In this document: positions 29,727 through 39,512 of the stretch, in pieces
Numbering within the stretch: position 1 is the first letter of the stretch
Layout of the letters: each line of letters begins with the position of its first letter
Assembly: GCA_937969415.1 (NCBI GenBank)
Contig: CALBWK010000016.1
Location: 35,150 to 99,149 of the forward strand
Source: an uncultured Saprospiraceae bacterium
Lineage (GTDB): Bacteria > Bacteroidota > Bacteroidia > Chitinophagales > Saprospiraceae
DNA length: 64,000 nucleotides
Direction: 5' to 3'
Translations under genes and position numbers: made by a program
The notes under the pieces: model-generated
Databases searched by the model: none
Seen by the model: the letters and a program-made list of their open reading frames with translations, nothing else
What the model was told of the DNA's origin: nothing

Positions 29727-30656
29727 CTATGGATTCTCTTTTTTCTGCGATGATTTTTTTTCGCGTAGTTCGGCATACGCATCGTCTATATGACTCATAT
29801 GGAGATGCTCACCGCAGAACTTACAATAGTCTGCATCGTTTTCGTGACCGCCCTTAAGACAAAAAGAACAGATTTGAGAAGAGAATTTTTCTTTGGCTTT
29901 TCTCTTTTTTCCTTTCGAAAATTCGGCAGTCACAATTCCAGTCGGTACAGCGATAACAGCATAAGCCAAGATCATCAGGAGTGAGGACAGAAATTGACCA
30001 AGAGGTGTATTAGGAGAGATATCACCATAACCTACTGTCGACAGCGTTACAACAGCCCAGTACACAGACTTGGGTATACTTGTAAATCCAGGGTGACCAA
30101 TAGGACTGCTCTTTTCGATAAAGTAAATGACACTCCCGAATATGGTAACGATAACCACTATGAAGTACATAAAGACAAGGATCTTATCCCTAGACTCCTT
30201 AAGTGCTTTGATGATCACCTGCCCTTCGAATAGGAGATTTCCAAGATTGAATATCCTAAACACTCTTAGTAGTCTCAGTGCTCTTAATATCATTAAGCCT
30301 TGTGGTGTACCCACTATAAATAGACTGAGGTAAGAGGGGAGGATAGAAGCCAAATCAACTAGCCCAAAGAATGAGGTGATATACTTCTTAGGACTATGGA
30401 CAGTATAGATTCTTAAAAAGTATTCTACTGTAAAGAATATAGTGAAGGCCCACTCTATAACTAGGAAGATCTTGACATACTTTGCAAAGGAGGGAACTGT
30501 CTCTAGCATCACAGCTATCACACTCCCTAGGATACAGACTAGAAGGACAATATCAAATAGTCTCCCAGTCTTGGTGTCTGCCTCGAAAATAATCTCATAG
30601 AGATGCTCTCTAAAAGGGCTGAATTGCTGCTGCTTTGCTGAACGTTCTGAAGCCAT
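29727..30656 (-). CDS. Voltage-gated-type potassium channel with C-terminal zinc-ribbon-like motif
   Basis: S4-like LRALRLLRVFRIFNL, filter TLSTVGYGDISP, C-terminal CSFCLKGGHENDADYCKFCGEHL. Confidence 0.9.
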   Translation of the reverse strand: MASERSAKQQQFSPFREHLYEIIFEADTKTGRLFDIVLLVCILGSVIAVMLETVPSFAKYVKIFLVIEWAFTIFFTVEYFLRIYTVHSPKKYITSFFGLVDLASILPSYLSLFIVGTPQGLMILRALRLLRVFRIFNLGNLLFEGQVIIKALKESRDKILVFMYFIVVIVTIFGSVIYFIEKSSPIGHPGFTSIPKSVYWAVVTLSTVGYGDISPNTPLGQFLSSLLMILAYAVIAVPTGIVTAEFSKGKKRKAKEKFSSQICSFCLKGGHENDADYCKFCGEHLHMSHIDDAYAELREKKSSQKKENP

Positions 30657-31115
30657 CTTGGCAGTAAAAGTCGTAAAAAAGAAAAAAGAAAACCATACAT
30701 CTAAAAAGAGTCATGGGATAATAAGAGAAGATAATTCTTCTCGGCTTTTGGAATGACCTTCGGCTTGCTTGCCGATGTACGGTTTTCTTGCTTAGTAGTG
30801 TGTCTTTAATGACACGATATAGGGACTCAAGTTTGTTGCTTATTTGAAAGATATATCATTTATATCTACACGTTCCCTAGAGTATTCAAATGTACATAGG
30901 ACAAACATATAATGAAATAACATAATTGGTATTTTACACATTATTATTTCATAAATATGTGTAATACAATTATGTATATATTATAAAATATTTTAATATG
31001 TTGTTGGTTTGTTGTGTCCTAACCTAGGACTGTCACATCGTTTTTGAGTTATGCGGACTAGTTACTACTGGACTTAGCGTATTTTCTCAATTAACAAGCT
31101 GGAGGTATACTAGAT

Positions 31116-32159
31116 CTATATCTTTCTATCTATTTCTTTATTCAGTTGGTCCTCTAGCTTTGAGTTAAAGAACGCAGGGGCGCCTGTTTCATTTTTTGCA
31201 AAGTCTGGCCAAGTCCTATTGTCCCCTTCATACCTTATCTCTTCATAAGAGTCTGAAACGCTTGTATTGAAATTACTATCACTCAAGAAGCATTCTTCAG
31301 TGTTACGTCTGACATTTTTATAAGTCGTGCTTGAGGCTGTTACTGTAACCGTTGTCGTTATTTCAGCACCATATATCTTGTCGTATATCGGTTCGTAAGT
31401 GGTTACACCAGATGTGTCCGTAATAGCGTTTTGACCTACTTCGATTTCTTTATCGAGATTCTTTCGATTATCAGATTTCTTTTCTGAAAAGGAAACTGAA
31501 TTTCTTCGGACAGAAATTTCACAATCGGCAATCCTGTCAGCTCCCCTCGGGAGTTGTTTTAAGAAGATATTGCCGCCCACTGAAGCGCCATCGTTAGCAA
31601 TATAATACACTGTCCCTCTCTCGATACATTCTTGCATTAGGTCATCAAGGTCGTTATAGAAGGTACTTCCACCATTCTTAAGGCAATCTTGATAATAAGT
31701 GTAAGCTTGTCTAGCTAGCGCTGTACTTTCTGTATCTCTTGATTCTGTGAGCAATTCATCACCAGCAAGGTGATAATACTCTGCTATGCTAAAATCCAAG
31801 TCAGATTTCTGATCGCAAAGTTGATCATAAGCCTCCCGAGCACTGCCAGCGCTGACTTTATTAGCTGCTCCTATGACCTCTAAGGTTTTGAAGTAATTTG
31901 CTTGTACCTTTTTCCAATCCTTTACTTCTGACGAAGAGATAAGCTCTGCATTAACACTAAGGGTATGATCTACAGCTTGCTGGCTTGCTCTCTTTATGAG
32001 GTCTTTGTTTTCTTCTACTTTTTTTCCTTTGCTGATATTCTTAGAAGCGAGCTTGATGGATCTGGTATAATCTGCTTTTTCAAAGGCTTTCTGAGGCGTG
32101 CTGCAGGATACAAGTAATAGAGCAAAGAAGGTAGTGCTGAAGCCTAAAGTTGTTTTCAT
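31116..32159 (-). CDS. Hypothetical lipoprotein
   Basis: MKTTLGFSTTFFALLLVSCSTPQ lipobox; no recognised domain. Confidence 0.7.
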   Translation of the reverse strand: MKTTLGFSTTFFALLLVSCSTPQKAFEKADYTRSIKLASKNISKGKKVEENKDLIKRASQQAVDHTLSVNAELISSSEVKDWKKVQANYFKTLEVIGAANKVSAGSAREAYDQLCDQKSDLDFSIAEYYHLAGDELLTESRDTESTALARQAYTYYQDCLKNGGSTFYNDLDDLMQECIERGTVYYIANDGASVGGNIFLKQLPRGADRIADCEISVRRNSVSFSEKKSDNRKNLDKEIEVGQNAITDTSGVTTYEPIYDKIYGAEITTTVTVTASSTTYKNVRRNTEECFLSDSNFNTSVSDSYEEIRYEGDNRTWPDFAKNETGAPAFFNSKLEDQLNKEIDRKI

Positions 32160-32303
32160 AAGGCAATAATGTTGATCCTTAATGAAAATAGAACTAATTC
32201 TGCTTTACAGTAGCTTAGCCGATTGGCTTAACATAGATTTATAAAATAGCCTTACAGAGTTAACATCTATCTACAAGAAACGAACGGCTGCCATTAGATT
32301 TTC

Positions 32304-33065
32304 TTATCGCGTAAATGCCAAATTGTTTTCTGCAGATAAGTCTTCTGCATAAGCATAACCCTCATAATCAAAACCCTTAAGGTCTTCCTTAGTCTTGATT
32401 TGATTTTTGCAGATATATCTAGACATATAACCTCTCGCCTTTTTAGCACTGAAAGAGATAAATTTCAACTTTCCATCCTTGTACTCTTTGAAAGTAATAT
32501 CGACAGGCTTGTGATCTAGCTTGCTTGTATCTACTGCATCAAAGTATTCGTTGGAAGCAAGATTGACCAGTAGTGAACTACCTTGCTCTTTCATAGTTGC
32601 ATTAATCTCCTTAGTAACGCGGTCTCTCCAGAATTCGTAGAGGTTGGGACCCTTTGGGTTGTGGAGGCGAGTGCCCATTTCTAATCTGTAGGGTTGCATT
32701 TTATCCATAGGTCTTAGCAAGCCATAAAGGCCAGATAGTATTCTCAGATGGTGTTGTGCATAAGTCATAGCTTTAGCATCAAGTGTATCGGCATCAAATC
32801 CTTGATAGACATCTCCTCTAAACATATATATTGCTGCCTTAGAGTTACTTTCAGTATAGCGGCTGCCAAATCTTTGGTATCTATTGTGATTGAGTAAAGC
32901 CAACTTATCGCTTATACGCATCAGATCTTTGATGTCTTTTTGAGTATGGTCTTTTAGTATCTTGACAAGCTCACTTGTATGCTTTCTGAACTTGGGGAGT
33001 TCTAAGCCAGGGTTGACTTCTGGGCCTTCTGCAAGTGTTTTGGCGGGAGATAGGAGGATGAGCAT
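32304..33065 (-). CDS. yaaA: Peroxide stress protein YaaA (DUF328)
   Basis: MLILLSPAKTL, AQHHLRILSGLYGLLRPMDKMQPYRLEMGT, LVNLASNEYF, SFSAKKARGYMSRY. Confidence 0.95.
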   Translation of the reverse strand: MLILLSPAKTLAEGPEVNPGLELPKFRKHTSELVKILKDHTQKDIKDLMRISDKLALLNHNRYQRFGSRYTESNSKAAIYMFRGDVYQGFDADTLDAKAMTYAQHHLRILSGLYGLLRPMDKMQPYRLEMGTRLHNPKGPNLYEFWRDRVTKEINATMKEQGSSLLVNLASNEYFDAVDTSKLDHKPVDITFKEYKDGKLKFISFSAKKARGYMSRYICKNQIKTKEDLKGFDYEGYAYAEDLSAENNLAFTR

Positions 33066-33145
33066 AGTATCTGTTTTAGTTATGCAATATCAACATCATA
33101 TATGGAAATAGGATTTTGATATTATGATAATTTTCTATCCAAGTA

Positions 33146-33184
33146 CAAAAAAAGCCCTCAGGGTATACCTGAAGGCTTTGATTT
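33146..33184 (-). terminator. Rho-independent terminator downstream of DUF1573 gene
   Basis: Minus-strand GCCTTCAGGTATACCTGAGGGCTTTTTTT hairpin + T-run. Confidence 0.8.
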
Positions 33185-33202
33185 TCTTTTTTGCTGAGAT
33201 GG

Positions 33203-33706
33203 TTACTTCCCTCCGCCTGGAGAAAGCATCGTCGGCTCCGTAGAAGGAACAGATTCTTCTTCATCTACTTTATTCACCTTACCTGTTACCTTGATAACGT
33301 GTTGAGGTGCATTGGCCGTTTCATTAGTGGTGAATTTCACAGTTTTAGTGAAAGGGCCTATTCTGTTTGTTGCGTATCTGATTTCTATCTCAGAAGTTTC
33401 ACCTGGCATAATAGGCTCTTTTGGCCATACAGGTACTGTACATCCACAAGATCCCTTTGCATTTGTGATAACTAAAGGCTCATTACCTTTGTTTTCGAAT
33501 TTCAAGATTCTTAATGGCTCACTATGTTGATCTATGGTTCCATAGTCCAATACAAGAGACTCAAATTCCAAGTATGGACCACCATCTTCAGGAGATCTCT
33601 CTTCTTGTGGTGCATCTGGATGTGCAATAGGAGTAGGCTTTACTTGAGAGTAAGCTAAACTTACAGTTAAGAAGCAAACAAACAAGAGTGATATTTTCTT
33701 AATCAT
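33203..33706 (-). CDS. DUF1573 domain-containing protein
   Basis: Signal peptide; EFESLVLDYGTIDQHSEPLRILKFENKGNEPLVITNAKGSCGCTVPVWPKEPIMPGETSEI. Confidence 0.92.
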   Translation of the reverse strand: MIKKISLLFVCFLTVSLAYSQVKPTPIAHPDAPQEERSPEDGGPYLEFESLVLDYGTIDQHSEPLRILKFENKGNEPLVITNAKGSCGCTVPVWPKEPIMPGETSEIEIRYATNRIGPFTKTVKFTTNETANAPQHVIKVTGKVNKVDEEESVPSTEPTMLSPGGGK

Positions 33707-33919
33707 CGTGTATTATAATTTTTCGTACTACAAAGGTAATACTATTAGCAGCAATAGTAAACTGTAAAATATTTAATGAGACGTTAATGAGACGCTAGGC
33801 CTTAAGATAACTTTAGGTATTTGGAGTCCTAGACTCATAAACACCTGAAATTGAACACTATAGAGAAGGATATAGTTCTATCTTTGTGACTCTTATTTTC
33901 TGATCTAAAAAGCCGCCCA

Positions 33920-36295
33920 ATGTTGGATTTTCCTGAGATAGCACTTACTGATTCTGTTGTTGATTCAGACACTTCATTTGTAAGGAAAGTCTTACAAGAT
34001 TTTTGGATAGCTTGTATTAGTAGAGAAGCCAGTTTGTTGGGTAGAAAAGAAGTCCTTACCGGCAAGGCAAAATTTGGTATTCTTGGTGATGGTAAAGAGC
34101 TACCACAGATAGCCTTAGCACACTTTTTTAAGAAAGGAGACTTCAGATCAGGATACTACAGAGATCAGACTTGGATGATGGCCTTAGGATTGTGCTCTAT
34201 AGAGGCCTTTTTCGCTCAACTCTATGCAGATCCTAAGCAAGATCCGTTTAGTGGAGGTAGACAGATGAATAATCATTATGCAACACCCCTCATAGACAGC
34301 CAGGATAATTGGACAACTCATACAGATAAGTATAATGTCAGTTCGGATATTTCCTCTACCGGTGGACAGATGGCTAGAGCACTAGGCTTAGCAATGGCCT
34401 CCAAAAAATATAGAAGTCTGAAAAATATCGATCCCAAGCATAGATTTTCGGACAGAGGGAATGAGGTCGTATTTTGCTCTATAGGAGATGCAAGTACCTC
34501 TGAAGGCATATTTTGGGAGACCCTTAATGCAGCTGCGGTATCCAAAGTGCCACTTGCCGTCGTTGTCTGGGATGATGGTTATGGTATCTCTGTACCTAAG
34601 GAGTTACAGACGACTAAGGGCAGTATCTCAGAAGTATGTCGTGGGTTTGAAGTTGACGCAGAAGGTAATGGCATCGATATGTATGAAGCCAAAGCCTGGG
34701 ATTATCCTTCTCTCGTTAATGTCTTTGATAAAGCCAGTGCCAAAACTAGAGCAGAACATAGGCCTTGCCTTATACACATACAAGAATGCACACAACCCCA
34801 AGGTCATTCAACCTCTGGATCACATGAGCGATATAAGAGCAAGGAACGCCTAGCGTGGGAAGTCAAATATGATTGCATCACTAAGATGGAAGAGTGGATA
34901 CTCTCCAATGGCTTTACGACCCAGGAGGCGTTAACTAAAATGCGTGCAGATGCTAAAGCTTATGTCAAGCAAGGCAGTAAAAATGCTTGGACAAACTTTC
35001 AGTCGTCTATCAAAGGGGCCAGAAAGGAATTGGTCCAGTTATATAGAGCCGCAGCAGACAATGCTGTAAAAACGGAAGGATTAAGCGAACTAGAAAGCCC
35101 CTTGCCAATGACTGGTTCTGAAGTGTTGGACCTAGCAAGACGCTTACAGACTCAATTGAAGATCCAAGGGCAGCCTGTTGCCGCAGAGCTCACAGAGTTT
35201 GTCGATAAGCATAGAGAAAAGGGCGCTGACACCTATAACACTAAGTTGTATAGTGAATCTGATAAGTCAGCACTTAATGTACCTGCACAACCCGCGGAGT
35301 ATTCTGAAGACAGTCAGCAGATGAATGGATATCAGGTCATCAATGCCTTTTTTGATCAAACTTTTGAACGGTATCCAGAGGCCATTGCTTTTGGAGAAGA
35401 TGTAGGTCATATCGGAGATGTCAACCAAGGCTTTGCAGGCTTGCAAGAAAAATATGGCAAAGAGAGAGTCTTCGATACAGGCATCAGAGAATGGTCCATA
35501 ATGGGGCAGGCCATAGGGTTGGCGATGAGAGGATTCAGACCGATAGCTGAGATTCAGTATCTGGATTATCTGATATATGGAATGCCTCCATTGAGTGATG
35601 ACCTAGCCACACTCAGATATAGGTCTAACAATCAACAAATGGCGCCAGCGATCATAAGGACTAGAGGCCATAGGTTGGAAGGCATCTGGCACGCAGGCTC
35701 GCCACTTGGTATGATGATAAATAGTTTCAGAGGGCTATACATCTGTGTACCTAGAAATTTTGTCCAAGCTGCTGGTATGTATAATACACTATTGCAATCC
35801 ACAGACCCAGCTATAGTTGTAGAAGTACTCAACGGCTACAGACTCAAAGAAACCAAACCAGATAACTTAGCAGACTTTACTATTCCGTTAGGTTCGCCAG
35901 AGGTGATGACTCAAGGAACTGACTTGACAATTGTAACTTATGGTGCTTGTGTACGCTATGCTCAAGAGGCCATCGATAGGCTGAGTAGTCTCTATTCTAT
36001 AGAATTGATAGATGTGCAGACATTGATTCCATTTGATATGGAACATACCATCGTAGAGTCACTTAAGAAGACTAGCCGTGTCTTGTTCTTTGATGAAGAT
36101 GTGCCCGGTGGGGCGACGGCTTATATGATGCAGCAGGTGCTAGAACTACAAGGAGGTTATTATCATTTGGATGCAGCTCCTCGAACTTTGACGGCTCAGG
36201 CGCATAGATGTGCTTTTGGTTCTGATGGAGATTATTTCTCAAAGCCACAAGTGCAAGATGTGGTAGATGTGATTATGGAGATGATGGAAGAATAA
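33920..36295 (+). CDS. Fused alpha/beta 2-oxoacid dehydrogenase E1 component (thiamine-dependent)
   Basis: N-half E1-alpha-like (SGGRQMNNHY, GDASTSEG); C-half E1-beta-like (AFGEDVGHIGDVNQGFAGLQEKYGKERVFDTGI). Confidence 0.92.
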   Translation: MLDFPEIALTDSVVDSDTSFVRKVLQDFWIACISREASLLGRKEVLTGKAKFGILGDGKELPQIALAHFFKKGDFRSGYYRDQTWMMALGLCSIEAFFAQLYADPKQDPFSGGRQMNNHYATPLIDSQDNWTTHTDKYNVSSDISSTGGQMARALGLAMASKKYRSLKNIDPKHRFSDRGNEVVFCSIGDASTSEGIFWETLNAAAVSKVPLAVVVWDDGYGISVPKELQTTKGSISEVCRGFEVDAEGNGIDMYEAKAWDYPSLVNVFDKASAKTRAEHRPCLIHIQECTQPQGHSTSGSHERYKSKERLAWEVKYDCITKMEEWILSNGFTTQEALTKMRADAKAYVKQGSKNAWTNFQSSIKGARKELVQLYRAAADNAVKTEGLSELESPLPMTGSEVLDLARRLQTQLKIQGQPVAAELTEFVDKHREKGADTYNTKLYSESDKSALNVPAQPAEYSEDSQQMNGYQVINAFFDQTFERYPEAIAFGEDVGHIGDVNQGFAGLQEKYGKERVFDTGIREWSIMGQAIGLAMRGFRPIAEIQYLDYLIYGMPPLSDDLATLRYRSNNQQMAPAIIRTRGHRLEGIWHAGSPLGMMINSFRGLYICVPRNFVQAAGMYNTLLQSTDPAIVVEVLNGYRLKETKPDNLADFTIPLGSPEVMTQGTDLTIVTYGACVRYAQEAIDRLSSLYSIELIDVQTLIPFDMEHTIVESLKKTSRVLFFDEDVPGGATAYMMQQVLELQGGYYHLDAAPRTLTAQAHRCAFGSDGDYFSKPQVQDVVDVIMEMMEE

Positions 36296-36405
36296 GCTTT
36301 TGCTTAATTGAGGATTTAGAACGGGTAATAGCAATCTGTCTATCAAGAATTTACACATTATAATTATTGTGCATACATTAGTGGTCAAGAAAACAAATTT
36401 TACGC

Positions 36406-37125
36406 TTGTCTAAGGTACTCGTCATCATACCCACATATAACGAAAAGGAGAACATCCAAGCCATTATCAAGGCGGTGCTCTCTCAAGACCACAACTATCA
36501 TGTTCTGGTCGTAGATGACGGATCTCCAGATGGGACTGCGGCTATAATCAAAGATCTTCAAAATACGACTTACAAAGAGGAGCTACACCTCCTAGAGCGG
36601 GAGGGAAAGCTGGGCTTAGGTACGGCTTATATAGCTGGATTTAGATATGGCCTGGATCAGGAATATGACGTGTTGATGGAAATGGATGCGGACTTCAGCC
36701 ACAATCCCAAAGATCTGCCGCGCTTGGTAGCCGCTCTATCTCAACCAGAAACGGGTATGGCAGTGGGCAGTCGCTATGTGAAGGGAGGTGGATTTAGAAA
36801 CTGGGACAAATATCGACTGATGTTGTCTTACGGTGCCTCTATTTATACAAGGATTATTACGGGAATGCCTGTCAAGGACCCTACCGCTGGATTTGTAGCT
36901 TACAAGCGAGAGACACTCGAAAAGATGGACTTGGATAAGATTCAGTTTATCGGTTATGCCTTCCAGATCGAGATGAAGTATTACTGTCACAAGCTGGGCT
37001 ACAAGATCCAAGAAGTGCCTATCACCTTTATAGACAGAGAACTCGGCGTCTCCAAGATGAATATGAGTATCGTACAAGAAGGAATCCTCGGTGTGCTCAA
37101 GATGCGTATGCGTCAATACACTTAG
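36406..37125 (+). CDS. Polyprenol monophosphomannose synthase-like GT2 glycosyltransferase
   Basis: VLVIIPTYNEKENIQAII, VVDDGSPDGTA, MEMDADFSHNPKDLP; TTG start. Confidence 0.9.
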   Translation: MSKVLVIIPTYNEKENIQAIIKAVLSQDHNYHVLVVDDGSPDGTAAIIKDLQNTTYKEELHLLEREGKLGLGTAYIAGFRYGLDQEYDVLMEMDADFSHNPKDLPRLVAALSQPETGMAVGSRYVKGGGFRNWDKYRLMLSYGASIYTRIITGMPVKDPTAGFVAYKRETLEKMDLDKIQFIGYAFQIEMKYYCHKLGYKIQEVPITFIDRELGVSKMNMSIVQEGILGVLKMRMRQYT

Positions 37126-37145
37126 AGTTAATATGCTATCTCACC

Positions 37146-37571
37146 TTATCGGATTAAGGTCAATTGGGCAGAGGCGATATCTGGATTACCATTACTAAGA
37201 CTACATTCTTCTATGAACTCTATTTCTGTTGATTCAAAAATATAGGGTAGGGAGTCGGTTTCCATCTGAATTCTAAATTCTTGATCAGGAACAGCCCACA
37301 TCTCACCCGGTACAGAAAGGCCATCAGCTAAGGTTATATCAAGAGAGTATCTGATGATGCCAGGAGAAACGCAAACAACTTCGCAAGGGCATAGCTCATT
37401 AGATATTTCTTGGATTTCTATTTCCTCTCCTGCTGGCAGGCATAAAAGGTCACCTTCTTTTATAGTTATGGTTTCATCTAGCGTAAGGTCAGTACAATCT
37501 TGTGATTCATTGCTTGTAGAGCAAGCCGCTATAAAAAAGATGAAAGAGGGAAAAAGCAGTAAGTATTTCAT
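37146..37571 (-). CDS. Hypothetical lipoprotein
   Basis: MKYLLLFPSFIFFIAACSTSNES lipobox. Confidence 0.65.
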   Translation of the reverse strand: MKYLLLFPSFIFFIAACSTSNESQDCTDLTLDETITIKEGDLLCLPAGEEIEIQEISNELCPCEVVCVSPGIIRYSLDITLADGLSVPGEMWAVPDQEFRIQMETDSLPYIFESTEIEFIEECSLSNGNPDIASAQLTLIR

Positions 37572-37630
37572 TATGATTTTTTTACTTAGACGTTAAAAAA
37601 GGAACTGCAGTTGGTTGATCGTATATCTAG

Positions 37631-38392
37631 TTAAAAGTATTTCCTAGTACCTATTTCAGCACCCATACCAAATTCTTTAATCTCGCGACCTCCAGCGGTA
37701 TAAGTAAAAGGGTTATATCGCGCTGTCATTTGTATAAATAAAGGTAACTCCTCAGCTAGATTCCATTCTGATCCTATGGATAGTACTGTTTGGACATTTA
37801 TTAAGTCGGTATCAATCTGTACAACTTTCGCTCTAGATCTCTTCTTTGTAGTATTTACGGTGCTGCCTAAATAGATTTCTGTACTCAGGCCACCTTCTAT
37901 AAACACGGCACATTTATCACTCATAAAGTGATAACGTACGAGTAAAGGTATTTCGGCTTTATACTGACGAACTTTAAATCTGTAGCCTTGAATATCGGTT
38001 TCCGCTATCTCCTGGTCTCTTTGTTCTTTGAAGGCTGTACTTGTTTCCGATGGCAAGGTGGGGAGGATAGAGCTGATGAAGGCTGGCATATTTAATCTAA
38101 GACCAGTTTTTATATAAGCGTTGGTCTGGAGAAACTTGGAGTAGTTGACGCCGAGTCTCAGATTGGTGTTTTTAGCTTGCCGCCTTTCTCTGTAGACAAC
38201 AGCATCGGTAAAGGACTCTGAAGCCTGTCCTTCCTCTATATGTCTAGTGCCCATTTCTGTGCCTACAATAAATCCAAAGCTGCCTTTAGGTTTTTTGAAG
38301 CTATAGTACTGGGCAGAAAGCGTGGATACGCAGACCAATACTAAGGCCAATAATAGTAGTACTCTCATAAGTTGTTCTTTTAGATTATTCAC
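37631..38392 (-). CDS. Outer-membrane beta-barrel protein
   Basis: Signal peptide ...VCVSTLSAQYYSF; LRLGVNYSKFLQTNAYIKTGLRLN, IPLLVRYHF porin-like strands. Confidence 0.65.
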   Translation of the reverse strand: MNNLKEQLMRVLLLLALVLVCVSTLSAQYYSFKKPKGSFGFIVGTEMGTRHIEEGQASESFTDAVVYRERRQAKNTNLRLGVNYSKFLQTNAYIKTGLRLNMPAFISSILPTLPSETSTAFKEQRDQEIAETDIQGYRFKVRQYKAEIPLLVRYHFMSDKCAVFIEGGLSTEIYLGSTVNTTKKRSRAKVVQIDTDLINVQTVLSIGSEWNLAEELPLFIQMTARYNPFTYTAGGREIKEFGMGAEIGTRKYF

Positions 38393-38975
38393 TCACTCCA
38401 TTCTAATCATATCAGGAGTGTACTTTCGAATACTTTGATAAATGAGGGTCTTGTTGCCTAGGTGTGAAATTTTTTATGGAATCCTCATTGAACGGATCCG
38501 TTGGCTTTTGTTTCACTTATATGTTATACCTGAGGCTATCTAGCCATAATGAGGGATGAATTACCCACTACTGAAACGATTTGCTAAAATCTCTCCCATT
38601 TTCTCCCACGACCCATTATATAATTAACAGTCTGAAGAAGTTGTAAATAGACATATTATAAAAATATGTAATACATTTATGTCTGATAAGCAAGGAGTAA
38701 GAAGTTGCAAATTGCATGCCAAGCATTATTGAAAGAATGGAGAAACAGCTGAGTTAAGCTTATATACCCTAGATGGCCTTTATGGATAGTGTGATCTACT
38801 TGCAAGTGTAAGTAAAATCAGGATACTGCTCAAATAGGGGCTTAGGTAGCGTACTTATTACATAAGTGACATATTATCAATGGTTTATATAAGTGAAATT
38901 AGTGCAATACATAAGTGATGCACTTACAGATATTTACGCTTTACAAAAAATTATATGTCATTTTGTAGAAAAAAA

Positions 38976-39000
38976 TGGCAAAGAGTGGGAGAAAGTGGAT
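38976..39000 (+). promoter_or_regulatory. Putative MraZ operator: three TGG boxes with 10-bp phasing
   Basis: TGGCAAAGAG-TGGGAGAAAG-TGGAT; TGG at 38976, 38986, 38996, about 40 bp before mraZ ATG. Confidence 0.65.
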
Positions 39001-39039
39001 ATCGCTGTTACTTTTGAGGTGTTGGCCACCCACAATTGA

Positions 39040-39510
39040 ATGATGAAATACCAGTTAACTGGAGAATACAAATTAAAGATGGATGCGAAAGGTCGCGTCA
39101 AGCTGCCAGCTAATTTGTTGAAACAGTTGCAGACATCTGGTAATTATGATTTTGTGGTCAACAGAGGATATGAGAAAAACTTAATTCTTCATCCTCAAGA
39201 TGTATGGGACGAAAAGACGAATCGCTTAAACCATCTCGACATCAACATTGAAGCAAATAGGAGAGCAGTCCGATATTTTTATCGTGGAGCAACAGCGGTT
39301 ACAGCCGATGCTTCAGATAGGATACTACTGCCAAAGTTTTTGATCCAATACGCAGGTATTGAAAAACAGATTGTTTTGCTCGCATTTTTAAATCAGGTAG
39401 AAATCTGGTCCGAGGATGCGTACCAAGAAATGATTGCTGAGGAGCCAGATAGTTTTGGTGAATTATCAGAGCAATTGTTTAGGGAGTCAAAGCCGAAAGA
39501 CAGCCAATAG
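39040..39510 (+). CDS. mraZ: Division/cell wall cluster transcriptional regulator MraZ
   Basis: LTGEYKLKMDAKGRVKLPANLLKQL; second half ATAVTADASDRILLPKFL; precedes rsmH. Confidence 0.95.
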   Translation: MMKYQLTGEYKLKMDAKGRVKLPANLLKQLQTSGNYDFVVNRGYEKNLILHPQDVWDEKTNRLNHLDINIEANRRAVRYFYRGATAVTADASDRILLPKFLIQYAGIEKQIVLLAFLNQVEIWSEDAYQEMIAEEPDSFGELSEQLFRESKPKDSQ

Positions 39511-39512
39511 CC

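Noticed and set aside
30700-30800. Small hairpin CGGC-TTGCTT-GCCG as an ncRNA
   Set aside because: Four-bp stem without U-run; too weak to call
38862-38918. CRISPR-like array from the ATAAGTGA repeats
   Set aside because: Repeats are only 8 bp, irregularly spaced, and no cas genes are present
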